Assembly (NCBI RefSeq): GCF_003007675.1 | Contig: NZ_PXNP01000009.1 | Coordinates: 124,001-188,000 of the forward strand | Reading direction: 5' to 3' | Source: Marinobacter fuscus | GTDB taxonomy: Bacteria; Pseudomonadota; Gammaproteobacteria; Pseudomonadales; Oleiphilaceae | DNA: 64,000 nt | In this document: positions 37,004-46,615 of the stretch, piece after piece | Numbering within the stretch: position 1 is the stretch's first letter | Layout of the letters: each line of letters starts with the position of its first letter | Position numbers and translations under genes: made by a program | Notes under the pieces: generated by a model | The model's input: only the letters and a program-made list of their open reading frames with translations | Databases searched by the model: none | Told to the model about the DNA's origin: nothing

Positions 37004-38398
37004 TCAGGCTGTCAGGTTGTAGACAAACACAATTGCGACGGCAATCGGTGTCACAAACCGGAGCAGGTTGTACCAGAGGTCAAAGGCACCACCTTGCAGG
37101 TTCAGATCACCCTTCAGGCTTTCCTTGGCCACAAACCAGCCCACAAACAGCGCGGTCAGCATACCGGACAACGGCAGCATGATGTTGGCGGTGAAATAGT
37201 CGAGCAGGTCGAACACAGTCTTGCCTTCAAACGCGGCAAACATACCCAGCGGGGTCACGTCCGACCATACGTTCAACGACAGGATGGAGACAATGCCCAG
37301 CGCCCAGCACAGAACGCCCACCAGGATCGCACTGCCGGTGCGAGCCAGGCTAGTCTTTTCTTCCACCCACTCCACCACCGGTTCCAGCAGGGAAATACCG
37401 GAGGTCCAGGCGGCAAACAGCAACAGAACAAAGAACAGGGTTCCGAACAGGCTGCCCATGGGCATGTTGCCAAACGCCAGCGGCAGGGTCTGGAAAATCA
37501 GGCCCGGGCCTGCGCCAGCCTCAAGACCATTGGCGAACACCACCGGGAAAATCGCCAGGCCAGCCAACAGCGCCACCACAGTATCCATCAAGGCCACGCT
37601 CACGGCTGTCCGGCCGATGGAGACATCCCGGCCCAGGTAAGATCCGTAGGCCATCATGATGGCCATACCCAGGCTCAGGGTGAAGAAGGCGTGGCCGAGG
37701 GCTACCAGCACGCCATCAACCGTCAGCTTGCTGAAGTCCGGGGTAAACAGGAAGCTGACGGCCTCGCCAAAGTGCCCGGTGGTTGTCGCGTAACCCACCA
37801 CCAGCAACAGCAACACAAACAGTGCAGGCATCAGAATCGTGACCGCACGCTCCAGACCGCCTTTAAGCCCCCGGGACACAACCATCACCACCAGCGCCAT
37901 GAACAGCGTGTGCCAGGCCAGCAACTGGATGGGGCTGGATAACAGCCCGCCAAACATTTCACCAACAGACTCGGCGGTGCCGCCGGTAAAGTCGCCCATG
38001 GCCGCATGCCCGATGTAGGACGCAGCCCATCCACCGATCATTGAGTAAAACGACAGAATGATAAAAGCCGCCAACATACCTACAACCGCCGACACCCGCC
38101 AGGCCGGAGATGCCAGGTTGCGCTCTGCCACCAGACGAAAACTGGTGATCGGGTTGTGGCGCCCGTTACGGCCGATAAACACCTCGGCCATCATGATGGG
38201 GATGCCGATGATAGCGATACAGAGCAGATACACCAGTACAAAGGCGCCGCCGCCATTCTCACCGGTGACATAAGGGAACTTCCAGACGTTACCCAGGCCC
38301 ACCGCAGAGCCGGTAGCCGCCAGAATAAAGGCAAACTTGGAGGACCAGAGCCCGCGCGAGCCGTTACCGTTGTCGGCAACGGAATTGGACTGTTTCAT
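37004..38398 (-). CDS. Sodium-dependent NSS-family amino-acid transporter
   Basis: Inner-membrane symporter of 464 residues with about 11-12 hydrophobic segments. The family start is clear: WSSKFAFILAATGSAVGLGN, then VWKFPYVTGENGGGAFVLVY, and later FFTLSLGMAIMMAYGSYL, all in the sodium and substrate site region. Members carry amino acids such as tryptophan or branched-chain ones; the exact substrate is not evident. It ends at the shared terminator. Confidence 0.93.
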   Translation of the reverse strand: MKQSNSVADNGNGSRGLWSSKFAFILAATGSAVGLGNVWKFPYVTGENGGGAFVLVYLLCIAIIGIPIMMAEVFIGRNGRHNPITSFRLVAERNLASPAWRVSAVVGMLAAFIILSFYSMIGGWAASYIGHAAMGDFTGGTAESVGEMFGGLLSSPIQLLAWHTLFMALVVMVVSRGLKGGLERAVTILMPALFVLLLLVVGYATTTGHFGEAVSFLFTPDFSKLTVDGVLVALGHAFFTLSLGMAIMMAYGSYLGRDVSIGRTAVSVALMDTVVALLAGLAIFPVVFANGLEAGAGPGLIFQTLPLAFGNMPMGSLFGTLFFVLLLFAAWTSGISLLEPVVEWVEEKTSLARTGSAILVGVLCWALGIVSILSLNVWSDVTPLGMFAAFEGKTVFDLLDYFTANIMLPLSGMLTALFVGWFVAKESLKGDLNLQGGAFDLWYNLLRFVTPIAVAIVFVYNLTA

Positions 38399-38562
38399 GA
38401 GTTTTATTCCTGTGCTTTTGGCTGAGGAAACTACGAATTGTAAGAGTGCCCGACTCTATGGCCGGGACATTGGGAGGGGATTCTGCCAGCACTGGCGACA
38501 TGATGCCAGTACCGGGGGCGGGCAATGATATGCTCCGGCGCAAGGCCGGTCACACGCAGCCC

Positions 38563-40137
38563 TTAACGCGAGCTGTCTGCAAACCGGGCGACCATGTCGC
38601 TCATTTCCCGAGCCATGCGGCTGAGTTGATCACTGCTCTGCTTGGCAGATTCTGCCTGGTCATCGCTCTGGTCGGCCAGGCCTGCAATATTCACCACCTG
38701 CTGATTGATGCTTTCCGACACCTGGCTCTGCTGCTCAAACGCCGCCGACATAGTCACAAAGCTATCGGAAATCGAGTCCACCGAACCCGCGATAGCGGCA
38801 AGCGCGTCGGAGGCGCCCTGAACCCTTTCCAGACCATCGCTGGCCAGAGTTTCACCGGCCTTGACCGCGTCCACCGTACTTTGCACCTGCTGCCGGAAAT
38901 CCTTGACCACATCCTGAATGCGCACCGTAGATTCCCGTGTACGGGTAGCCAGTGAGCGCACTTCATCGGCCACCACGGCAAACCCCCGGCCCTGCTCACC
39001 CGCCCGGGCCGCTTCAATGGCGGCATTGAGCGCGAGCAGGTTGGTCTGGTCGGCAATGTCGCTGATCAGTTCTGCCGCCTCGCCAATCGCTTTGGTCGAC
39101 ATGCCCAGCCGCTCCACCGCCTGGCCTATACCCGAGACCTGCTGTGCCAGTTGCTCGATGGCGCCAAGCGCCTGATCGCTTCGGGCACGGCCATCATGGG
39201 CCGCCTGGTTGGCCTGTTCGGCTTCCCGGGCATTGGTGGCAACCGCTCCGACCACTTCCTGAATAGAAACAGTCATCTCCTGCATGGCCGAGGCAGCCTG
39301 CTCGGTTTCCGAACGCTGGCGGGCAATGGCCGAGGCCCCCTCGCTGATGTAGCCATGGGACGCCTTGGCCTGCTCAGACAAACGCTCGGCCTGGTCATCT
39401 ATCCGGGCCAGCGCCGTGCGGATACGCGCCTCTTCGCTCATCAACAGCAGCGCCAGCCGCGACATCAGGCCTTTCTCATCACTGTAGGTTCGCGCCACCA
39501 GAGCATCCTGAAACGCATCCGGCCTGAGTGCCAGCAAGCCCTTCAGCCGACGATTGAGCGACCCCAGTACAAAATACGCTCCGAGCCCGTGGCCAACCAC
39601 AACCAATGCGACCGCCAGGGCAGGATTTCCCGCCCAAAGTGCGCCCAGGCTCAAAACAACCGAGACAAGAAACGGCCAGCCGGTTCGCACCATCGACAAT
39701 GCCCGGCTACGCCACTCCGAGCCGGTGCGGCCAGCCGAGACCCTGGCGTAGAGTTTTTCCGCACGGGCAATCTGATCACGGCTGGCGGTTGTCCGTACAG
39801 ATTCGAAGCCCACCATCTGGTTATTCTCCAGAATCGGGGTTACGTAAGCACTCACCCAGTAGTGATCCCCATTCTTGCACCGGTTCTTGACTACCCCCAT
39901 CCAGGACTTGCCCGCTTTCAGGTAGGCCCACATGTCGGCAAATACTGCAGGCGGCATATCCGGGTGCCGGATCAGATTGTGGGCCTGGCCAATCAGTTCC
40001 GGGCGCGTATAACCACTGATCACCTCGAAGTCATCATTACAGTGGGTAATCACGCCTTTCAGGGTTGTGGTACTGATCAGCCGCATACCTTCAGGCACGG
40101 GGCATTCACGCTGGGTAACGGGCAGGTTTTTACGCAT
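38563..40137 (-). CDS. PAS-containing chemoreceptor, Aer-like
   Basis: Chemoreceptor of 524 residues with an N-terminal PAS domain (about 20-130: [30 protein letters not shown]) in place of a periplasmic domain, then two hydrophobic segments near 165-210 ([20 protein letters not shown]), a linker and a signalling domain with the [20 protein letters not shown] hairpin tip. This layout matches Aer receptors, which report the redox state to the chemotaxis system through a flavin. The flavin-binding site was not checked residue by residue. Confidence 0.9.
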   Translation of the reverse strand: MRKNLPVTQRECPVPEGMRLISTTTLKGVITHCNDDFEVISGYTRPELIGQAHNLIRHPDMPPAVFADMWAYLKAGKSWMGVVKNRCKNGDHYWVSAYVTPILENNQMVGFESVRTTASRDQIARAEKLYARVSAGRTGSEWRSRALSMVRTGWPFLVSVVLSLGALWAGNPALAVALVVVGHGLGAYFVLGSLNRRLKGLLALRPDAFQDALVARTYSDEKGLMSRLALLLMSEEARIRTALARIDDQAERLSEQAKASHGYISEGASAIARQRSETEQAASAMQEMTVSIQEVVGAVATNAREAEQANQAAHDGRARSDQALGAIEQLAQQVSGIGQAVERLGMSTKAIGEAAELISDIADQTNLLALNAAIEAARAGEQGRGFAVVADEVRSLATRTRESTVRIQDVVKDFRQQVQSTVDAVKAGETLASDGLERVQGASDALAAIAGSVDSISDSFVTMSAAFEQQSQVSESINQQVVNIAGLADQSDDQAESAKQSSDQLSRMAREMSDMVARFADSSR

Positions 40138-40274
40138 GGGATACTGTTTCGTCTCCGGGTGGGGCTTAGCGGGTCGATACCCTAGTTATAGACACGGCCC
40201 AAAGAAATATCGAATCCGTGTCATTTTGTGTCGCCAATGTAACCAGCACCATGGCAATTATGAGCAAACTATGA

Positions 40275-41147
40275 TTAGATGCCCGCCATCAACCGGGCAC
40301 GGGCATGGAACCGGGCATTCACCCACAACGAAAACCCGATAACCGCACCACCCAGCGCAAGCCGCATCAGGTCGGCATCGCGGTTCCAGATCACCAGATT
40401 GACCAGCAACCCGGCGGGTACCAGCGCATTGTTCATAACCGCCAGGGTTCCGGCATCAACCTGGCAGGCGCCCCGGTTCCACAAATACATACCAAGCCCT
40501 GACGCAGCAACGCCGAGCCAGCCGAGAATGCCCCACTGCAAAGCCGTGGCCGGGAGCTTGTCCGGGTTTCCGAATATCAGGAAAGAAGGCAGCGCAACAA
40601 TCAGGGCGCCAAAGAAGAAATAGCCGAAGGTGCGGTAGCCGGGCAGATCCAGCGGATAGCGCTGCATCACGTGTTTATAGCCCACCTGGCCGGCGGCAAA
40701 GGCCAGATTTGCCACCTGCAACAGCAGGAAGCCGATCACAAAATCCTCACTCAGACCATCGTAGCGAATAATCCCGGCGCCCAGCGTGGCAATGGCCGCC
40801 GCCAGCAGGGCAACGGGCGAGAACCTTCGCGCAAGGCCGTCGTCTACCAGGGTGACATAGAGCGGGGTGAAAATGGTAAACAGTAATACTTCCGGCACTG
40901 TCAGGTAACTGAACGAGCGGTACAGGCACACGTAGGTGATTCCGAACTGCAGCATACCGGTCACCAGAATGCCCAACCTCATACCGCCGGGAACTCCCCG
41001 CCATCGGGTAAACGGCAGGAAGATCAGGGCCGCCAGCAGCACCCGGCTCAGCACCGCAAAATCACTGTCGACCCGGCCAGCAAGAAATTCGCCGATCAGA
41101 CTGAAAGAAAATGCCCAGAGAACCGTAACCAGTACCAGTGAAACCAT
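40275..41147 (-). CDS. EamA-family (DMT) transporter
   Basis: Inner-membrane protein of 290 residues with about ten hydrophobic helices in two repeats, as in drug/metabolite transporters. The start has WAFSFSLIGEFLAGRVDSDF and the second half LGWLGVAASGLGMYLWNRGA. Most relatives export amino acids or metabolites. The neighbours do not suggest a substrate. Confidence 0.88.
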   Translation of the reverse strand: MVSLVLVTVLWAFSFSLIGEFLAGRVDSDFAVLSRVLLAALIFLPFTRWRGVPGGMRLGILVTGMLQFGITYVCLYRSFSYLTVPEVLLFTIFTPLYVTLVDDGLARRFSPVALLAAAIATLGAGIIRYDGLSEDFVIGFLLLQVANLAFAAGQVGYKHVMQRYPLDLPGYRTFGYFFFGALIVALPSFLIFGNPDKLPATALQWGILGWLGVAASGLGMYLWNRGACQVDAGTLAVMNNALVPAGLLVNLVIWNRDADLMRLALGGAVIGFSLWVNARFHARARLMAGI

Positions 41148-41258
41148 CGTGCGCCCCTCGTTTTTCGAAGGGTCGCTACTTTACGGGTTTTCCCCTGCCA
41201 TTGCAGCGTATACAGGCGTGAAAGTGCTTATGAGCCCCCATGGAAGGAATAAGTTAAC

Positions 41259-42767
41259 ATGGCGGGCCAAGATGCCAACTCTGGCTTGCCCAGTCACCCG
41301 ATCAGAACACCCCGGATTCTTGCCGCAATGGATGAGACTCACCAGCCTGTACCTGCTGCCCGCCAGCCGCTGATCCAGCGCACCCTGGCAGAGTGGAAAA
41401 CCCTGGCCCTGTTGGGTGGCCCAATCTGGATTGCACAGGTTGCCCAGATGGCCAACGGCGTGATCGACACCGTGATGGCCGGGCACGCCAGTGCCGAGGA
41501 CCTGGCGGCGGTCGGCATCGGCAGCAGCCTGTGGATGCCGCTATTCCTGTTTTTCATGGGGCTACTGGGGGCACTGCAACCGATCATTTCCGGCTACAAC
41601 GGGGCCGGAACCACGCGCAAAATCATGCCCGCCACCTGGCAAGGCATCTATATTGCCGCCGTCGGTTCGGTGATCATGGCGCTGCTGCTGACCAACGTAC
41701 AGCCGGTTCTGTCCATCCTGAAACTGGATCCTCACACGGCGGGCATTACTCAGGGATACCTGGACGCGTTCGCCTGGGGCATTCCCGCCTTACTGCTGCT
41801 GAACGCGCTTCGGGGGCTGACAGACGGGCTGGGGCACACCCGGGTGATCATGGCGTTTTCTGTGCTCAGCACCGCCATCAACCTGCCACTGAACTACATC
41901 CTGATCTACGGCAAGCTCGGTCTGCCCGCCATGGGCGGTGTCGGTTGCGGCTGGGCGACGTCTATTTCCAACGGTGTGGCCGCCGTGGCCATGCTGATAT
42001 ACCTGAACCGGAGCCAGACGTTTCGCCAGTTTCATCTGATCGCCGACTGGGTGAAACCCAACTGGCTGCGCATCCGTTACATTCTGGGCATTGGCGTGCC
42101 GATCGGGTTCACCATCTTCGTGGAAGCGAGCATGTTTTCGGTGATCGCGTTGTTTCTTGCGCCGCTGGGGCCGGTGGTGGTGGCCGGGCATCAGATTGCG
42201 CTGAACGTGGTATCGCTGATGTTTATGTTGCCCCTGAGCCTGGGCATGGCGCTTACCTTGAGGGTCAGCTTTCTGGTGGGCGCCCGGGCACCGGGCACCG
42301 CCCGGTTAATCTCTCGCAGTTCATTGATTCTGGCCGCGGGCGTTGCTCTGGTATTCGCCAGCCTGCTGCACATCTTCTCGAACGCCATCGCCAACCTGTA
42401 CACCGGCGATGTCGAAGTGCAGGCCGTAACCATCCGGTTGCTGACCTTTGCCGCTCTGTTCCAGATTGCCGACGTTATTCAGGTTACCTGTATCAGCGCC
42501 TTGCGTGGTTACAAAGACACCCGCATACCCATGTTTATCATGCTGTTTTCGTTCTGGGTGCTGAGTTTGCCCCTGGGCTACGTGCTAACCTTCACCGACT
42601 GGCTATGGCCCGCCATGGGCGCTGCGGGCTTCTGGGTGGCACTGACTGTTGGGTTAACCTCTGCCAGCCTGCTGCTGGGCTGGCGACTGTTTGGCTTTCA
42701 GCCCGACTCCGGTGTCGATACGGAAGATAAGCTGCAGCAATGTCAGGCTGACCCCAACATCGGCTGA
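41259..42767 (+). CDS. MATE-family multidrug exporter (NorM-like)
   Basis: Inner-membrane exporter of 502 residues with about 12 helices, driven by sodium or proton. Typical segments are LALLGGPIWIAQVAQMANGV, DTVMAGHASAEDLAAVGIGS and GLGHTRVIMAFSVLSTAINL. The ATG at 41259 has GGAAGGA ten bases before it; a shorter start at 41328 lacks a ribosome site but would fit the usual family length better. Its 3' end overlaps the convergent GGDEF gene by 25 bp. Confidence 0.93.
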   Translation: MAGQDANSGLPSHPIRTPRILAAMDETHQPVPAARQPLIQRTLAEWKTLALLGGPIWIAQVAQMANGVIDTVMAGHASAEDLAAVGIGSSLWMPLFLFFMGLLGALQPIISGYNGAGTTRKIMPATWQGIYIAAVGSVIMALLLTNVQPVLSILKLDPHTAGITQGYLDAFAWGIPALLLLNALRGLTDGLGHTRVIMAFSVLSTAINLPLNYILIYGKLGLPAMGGVGCGWATSISNGVAAVAMLIYLNRSQTFRQFHLIADWVKPNWLRIRYILGIGVPIGFTIFVEASMFSVIALFLAPLGPVVVAGHQIALNVVSLMFMLPLSLGMALTLRVSFLVGARAPGTARLISRSSLILAAGVALVFASLLHIFSNAIANLYTGDVEVQAVTIRLLTFAALFQIADVIQVTCISALRGYKDTRIPMFIMLFSFWVLSLPLGYVLTFTDWLWPAMGAAGFWVALTVGLTSASLLLGWRLFGFQPDSGVDTEDKLQQCQADPNIG

Positions 42768-43768
42768 CCCGGCTCGTCGGCGAAGACAATGCGATTCCGG
42801 CCGGACTCTTTTGCAGCATAAAGAGCACTGTCGGCCCGCGCCAGCCAGCTGGCGACACTTTCACCATGCCCTAGCTGCGCCACACCAAAAGACGCGGTAA
42901 CCGAGCCTCCCGGATGCCGCAGGCGCTTTTGTATCACCGCCTGCAAGCTGGCCATCACGGTTCGCGCACTGGCACCGTCCACGCCGGGTAGAAGCAACAC
43001 AAACTCCTCGCCACCGTAACGGAAAATATGGTCGCTACGGCGGGTATTGTGTTCCAACAGAGCGACCAGGTCGGTCAATACCTTATCACCAATGTGGTGG
43101 CCGTAGCGGTCGTTGATTTTCTTGAAGTAATCCAGATCCAGGATGACCAGCGCGTAGGGCAAGCCAGAGCGCTCGGCATTGGCCGCCGCCAGATTCAGCT
43201 CTTCATCCATGGATCGGCGGTTTTTGATACCCGTGAGCGGATCGATGGTGGCAAGATGCCGCAGCCGCTTGCGCTGGCTGTGATTCCGGTGCGCGTAAAC
43301 ATAGGCACACAGGCTGACCATGACCGCAGTGGCGGCAAACGACCACATGTGCACGGTTGAACTGAATGCTTTGTCGACCATCATCAGGGCAACAATAGAC
43401 AACAGATTCAACACCCCGGCAAGCCGTGGATTGACCAGAAAAAAAGTCGTGACCAAGCAAGGATACAGCCAGAACAGACCCGGCTCTCCGACAATAGTAG
43501 CGATCGCAATGGCACCACCGCAGGCGATAACCGCCAACAACATCCCGCTGCGCTTGGTGTCGCCAGTAGACCAGGCATAGAAAACCGATGACGAAATACC
43601 CAGCATGATGGACATGTCCACCAGCCCTGCCATCATGTCGCCCTGCCAGAGCCGAACCAGCGCAAAGGGCGTGATACCGAACACGGCGCTGAGCCCGAGC
43701 AGCGTTATGATCGACAACCGAAAGTCGTTTTTTAACCGGTGAAACATACCTTGTCTGCCTGAATACAT
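42743..43768 (-). CDS. Membrane-bound GGDEF diguanylate cyclase
   Basis: Protein of 341 residues: about five or six hydrophobic segments in the first 165 residues, then a GGDEF domain (LATIDPLTGIKNRRSMDEEL). The catalytic motif is FRYGGEEFVLLLPG with the inhibitory RRSD motif five residues before it, so it should make cyclic-di-GMP and be controlled by product. No recognised sensor domain. Two ATGs (residues 1 and 8) are possible starts. Confidence 0.92.
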   Translation of the reverse strand: MYSGRQGMFHRLKNDFRLSIITLLGLSAVFGITPFALVRLWQGDMMAGLVDMSIMLGISSSVFYAWSTGDTKRSGMLLAVIACGGAIAIATIVGEPGLFWLYPCLVTTFFLVNPRLAGVLNLLSIVALMMVDKAFSSTVHMWSFAATAVMVSLCAYVYAHRNHSQRKRLRHLATIDPLTGIKNRRSMDEELNLAAANAERSGLPYALVILDLDYFKKINDRYGHHIGDKVLTDLVALLEHNTRRSDHIFRYGGEEFVLLLPGVDGASARTVMASLQAVIQKRLRHPGGSVTASFGVAQLGHGESVASWLARADSALYAAKESGRNRIVFADEPGQPMLGSA

Positions 43769-43917
43769 CCCTATAACCGGCCAAGCATAGCGGACTGCGT
43801 GTATCTGGTCGCCTGGAAGCTACGATTTTTAACAAATATACCGACGATAGCGACACAACAGCTCCGACGATACAATGATATGCTTTGCAGGTTTCTGAAC
43901 TGTATAACAGGATAGCT

Positions 43918-45048
43918 GTGGCCACATCTTTAATCCGAATCGCTCCCGGCGCTTTAACGCTCGGCAAACCGTTGCCTTGGGATGTATTTGACGACGCCGG
44001 TAATGTCCTGCTTCGGCAAGGCTGTGTGATTCAAACCGATACCCAGCTGGAACAGCTGTTCGAAAGGGGCCGTTTCAAGCCCAGAAAAATCGAGATACCT
44101 GAGAAACCGCAATCGGCCCCGGACAACCGGAAACACAATCCATTCGCAGAGTATGGCGATCTACTGGCCCACCTGGAGGCAACACTCAAAGCAATCGCCA
44201 ATCGCGACGACACCGCATTCAAGCGCCTGCTGAACCTGGCAAAAACCCTCGACAGCATGTGCCGCCAGGCACCGGACGCCAGTCTCGCGCTGGTTCACCT
44301 TTATTCGATCAGCCCGACCATTCAGGAGCAAATGCTGTGTTACGGAATTCTGTGCCACATGATCGCCCGGGCATTCGGGCTGGAAGAAAAACGGGCACAG
44401 GTGCTGACCGCCGCCGCACTGACGGCTAACCTTGCTCTGGTTCGCGTTGCCGACCAGCTGAACGCCTCCAACAAGCTGCTCACGGAGGATCAGCGCCAGG
44501 TCATTCGCAAGCACCCGCAGCGAAGCGTTGAAGCACTGAAAGCGGCGGGCATAGACAACAAGCTGCTGCACAAGATCATAGCCCAGCACCATGAGCAGGC
44601 CGACGGCTCCGGTTACCCGGACGGCCTGAGCGGCACCGACATTCTGCCCGAGGCCGAGATACTGGCGCTTTCCGAGCGCTACGTCGCCATGATCACCCGC
44701 AGAGCCTACCGCAAGCGCCTGAATATCACCCAGGCCCGAAAGCTGATTGCCACGCTTGCCGATGGCCACCTGCGGCCTGCCATTCCCCGCTCACTGCTGG
44801 CGGTACTCGGAGAGTACCCGCCGGGCATGCTGGTGCGTTTGGTCAACGGAGAAGTCGGCGTGGTAACCCGCCGCGCTGCACTGGCCCGGGGGCCCTTTGT
44901 AAAAGCCATTTTCGATCCGGAAGGCCAGCGCTACCTCGAATCTATGGAACGGGACACCAGCCTGCTGGACTTCAACGTACGCGCTCCGGAAGAGCCTGAA
45001 ACCATGCCCTCCATGGACTTCAGCCTGCTTTGGGGGTTTCGTTCCTGA
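43918..45048 (+). CDS. Degenerate HD-GYP domain protein
   Basis: Protein of about 376 residues. I chose GTG at 43918 (AGGA five bases before) over the TTG at 43885. The first 80 residues are a PilZ-like or DUF3391-type N-terminal region (GKPLPWDVFDDAGNVLLRQG), then an HD-GYP-type domain. The GYP part is kept (AQHHEQADGSGYPDGLSGTD), but the HD motif that should read HDIGK is replaced by ALTANLALVRV. Without the HD metal ligands it is unlikely to be a cyclic-di-GMP phosphodiesterase and may be a binding or scaffold protein. It diverges from the GGDEF gene, 149 bp apart. Confidence 0.85.
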   Translation: MATSLIRIAPGALTLGKPLPWDVFDDAGNVLLRQGCVIQTDTQLEQLFERGRFKPRKIEIPEKPQSAPDNRKHNPFAEYGDLLAHLEATLKAIANRDDTAFKRLLNLAKTLDSMCRQAPDASLALVHLYSISPTIQEQMLCYGILCHMIARAFGLEEKRAQVLTAAALTANLALVRVADQLNASNKLLTEDQRQVIRKHPQRSVEALKAAGIDNKLLHKIIAQHHEQADGSGYPDGLSGTDILPEAEILALSERYVAMITRRAYRKRLNITQARKLIATLADGHLRPAIPRSLLAVLGEYPPGMLVRLVNGEVGVVTRRAALARGPFVKAIFDPEGQRYLESMERDTSLLDFNVRAPEEPETMPSMDFSLLWGFRS

Positions 45049-45107
45049 AATAAGCCGACCTGGCCATCAAACCGCATCAGATACTCTAAAGTCCTCCGCG
45101 ATGCATC

Positions 45108-45284
45108 TTAACCCCGATTCTTACGCGCCCGAAAATAACGCCGAATCCACACATAAATAATCAGGGATGAATAAATATAAAACACCCACATACCTAAAGC
45201 TCGAAAAATCACCCAGGCAATAAACGAAACGATCAGGGCAGTAGCTAGCAATGCCAGGTCGTCTTTCAGTTTACTCTTCATCAT
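45108..45284 (-). CDS. Small two-helix membrane protein, possible immunity partner
   Basis: A 58-residue protein, too short for most gene finders: after MMKSKLKDD it has one long or two short hydrophobic helices (LALLATALIVSFIAWVIFRA, then MWVFYIYSSLIIYVWI) and a basic tail (RRYFRARKNRG). Its ATG overlaps the stop of the preceding 153-codon gene by one base (TGATG), so the two are translationally coupled. Base composition is AT-richer than in neighbouring genes. I do not recognise a family. A tiny membrane protein coupled to a glycine-rich membrane-active-looking protein fits an immunity role, but this is inference. Confidence 0.65.
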   Translation of the reverse strand: MMKSKLKDDLALLATALIVSFIAWVIFRALGMWVFYIYSSLIIYVWIRRYFRARKNRG

Positions 45285-45745
45285 CAGGTGTACTCAAAAA
45301 GCACATGCTGATAGCGAGCCTTGGTTGCAAAGGCTTTCCGGTTGGAATGGTTTACATCATAGACTTCCGGATGCTGAACAAAGAACTCTTTATATCCTTT
45401 GAACTGCAGGTCATTTTTCTCAATATAGCTAATCACGTCGATCAGACGAGTGCCACAGCCCAAGCTCCGTCCCGTGGCTACTGCCGCACTACCAACTGCG
45501 GCTCCTGCATACCCCACAAGCAACAAGCCGCCACCAATGACCAGCTTTTCACCTAGGAATGTGGCACCTGCGAGGGTGCGGAGTCCGGTCTGCGCACCGA
45601 ATTTTCCGACCAATTCGACAGATGCCGAAGCTATCCCGAAAGAACTCATCGCAGTATCAAACCACGTCGAGGGAGAGGGAAGGCCTAATCCATCCATGTT
45701 TTCTTTGAAATACTTTTGAAAGTCACCGTCGTTATAGCAGGCCAA
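45284..45745 (-). CDS. Glycine-rich small protein, possible membrane-targeting toxin/effector
   Basis: A 153-residue protein of unknown family, starting at TTG 45745 with AAGGA about eight bases upstream. The N-terminus is polar and unsecreted (MACYNDGDFQKYFKEN). The centre is a glycine/alanine-rich hydrophobic stretch (EKLVIGGGLLLVGYAGAAVG followed by SAAVATGRSLG), like the glycine zippers of some pore-forming type VI effectors. The C-terminus is polar with SYIEKNDLQFKGYKEFFVQH. No signal peptide is seen, as expected for a contact-delivered effector. It is coupled to a 58-residue membrane protein and lies in an AT-rich islet. Toxicity and secretion are inferred from architecture only. Confidence 0.6.
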   Translation of the reverse strand: MACYNDGDFQKYFKENMDGLGLPSPSTWFDTAMSSFGIASASVELVGKFGAQTGLRTLAGATFLGEKLVIGGGLLLVGYAGAAVGSAAVATGRSLGCGTRLIDVISYIEKNDLQFKGYKEFFVQHPEVYDVNHSNRKAFATKARYQHVLFEYT

Positions 45746-45748
45746 GGT

Positions 45749-45764
45749 TCACATCCTTATGTGA
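45749..45764 (-). promoter_or_regulatory. CsrA/RsmA-like hairpin at the ribosome site of the toxin-like gene
   Basis: On the minus strand TCACAT-AAGG-ATGTGA forms a six-bp stem with the AAGG of the Shine-Dalgarno in the loop, just before the TTG start of the 153-codon gene. The sequence AAGGATGT within it matches the core of the CsrA/RsmA site (ACARGGAUGU), where GGA sits in a hairpin loop. This would allow translational repression by RsmA, a common control of type VI effectors in Pseudomonas. It is a motif reading, not proof. Confidence 0.5.
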
Positions 45765-45766
45765 GG

Positions 45767-45982
45767 TTAAAAAAATCCTTAAACCGGAAACTAGTGCATC
45801 CGGTCATCGATATCAACAGGATTCCTCTCGGCGGTATGTAATCCTGATATTAATACACGTCTTATATGACAACGTTCACGAGTTGAGAATTACTTATTAG
45901 ACTTTCCTCGCCGCTCACTACCAAACACAAAAAACACGACAGAAGCAAAGACCCCACGCCAAGACTACCCTTAAGCCAACAA
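45767..45982. other. AT-rich non-coding stretch
   Basis: About 215 bp before the toxin-like gene and after the CBS gene. It has short AT-rich runs and no frame, RNA gene or repeat that I can support. It should hold the promoter of the small gene pair. Confidence 0.5.
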
Positions 45983-46414
45983 TCAGTCTTCAGCGTCTGC
46001 AAAACGCGGACTGCCTGCTTTGAAGTCTGCCTTTGCCAGCTCCGCCAGAATGGCGGTTCGCGTTACTATGCCGATCAGTTTGCCGTGATCCACTACCGGA
46101 TAGACCTTGGGTCGCCCGGCCCCCAGGTTCTGGGCCAGATCCACCACCGACATGTCCGGTGACACCGTCAGGGGCTGTCGAAACATGACATCGTCCACCA
46201 GCGGGTCGCCTTCGCGATGGTAATTACTCACCAGCAACGAGTGGATACAGTCCTGCTCCGACACGAACCCCAACACCTTGCGCTGTTCATCGACCACAGG
46301 CAGGCCCGTAACATGGTTGGCCAACAAGATCTTCACCACCTGGGTCACCGGTGTACCGCACCGGACAGGCTCGATGTGGTTCGACATGATTTCCGAAATC
46401 CTGAGTGAGCGCAT
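45983..46414 (-). CDS. Two-CBS-domain protein
   Basis: Stand-alone CBS pair of about 143 residues: first CBS IMSNHIEPVRCGTPVTQVVK with NHVTGLPVVDEQRKVLGFVS, second CBS VMFRQPLTVSPDMSVVDLAQ with VYPVVDHGKLIGIVTRTAIL. I chose the ATG at 46414, which has CAGGGAG six bases upstream, not the longer start at 46483. Such proteins bind adenine nucleotides and act as small sensors. It lies beside the AT-rich islet and opposite the AGCS symporter gene; no partner is evident. Confidence 0.88.
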   Translation of the reverse strand: MRSLRISEIMSNHIEPVRCGTPVTQVVKILLANHVTGLPVVDEQRKVLGFVSEQDCIHSLLVSNYHREGDPLVDDVMFRQPLTVSPDMSVVDLAQNLGAGRPKVYPVVDHGKLIGIVTRTAILAELAKADFKAGSPRFADAED

Positions 46415-46615
46415 GGGCAACTCCCTGGCAAACGATATGGCGGTGCCGGAACGGGCACTCTCCGTATCTATAAACATAGGCAATCATGGCAAAAATGAGA
46501 AACCCACACCGTAAACCGGTTTACATGAAGCAATAGTCGACTAAACTCAACAGCTTAGGCCCTGATGTGGCCGCCACTTTAACAACCATCAAAGCAGTCG
46601 ACATTGGGAGTGTTC

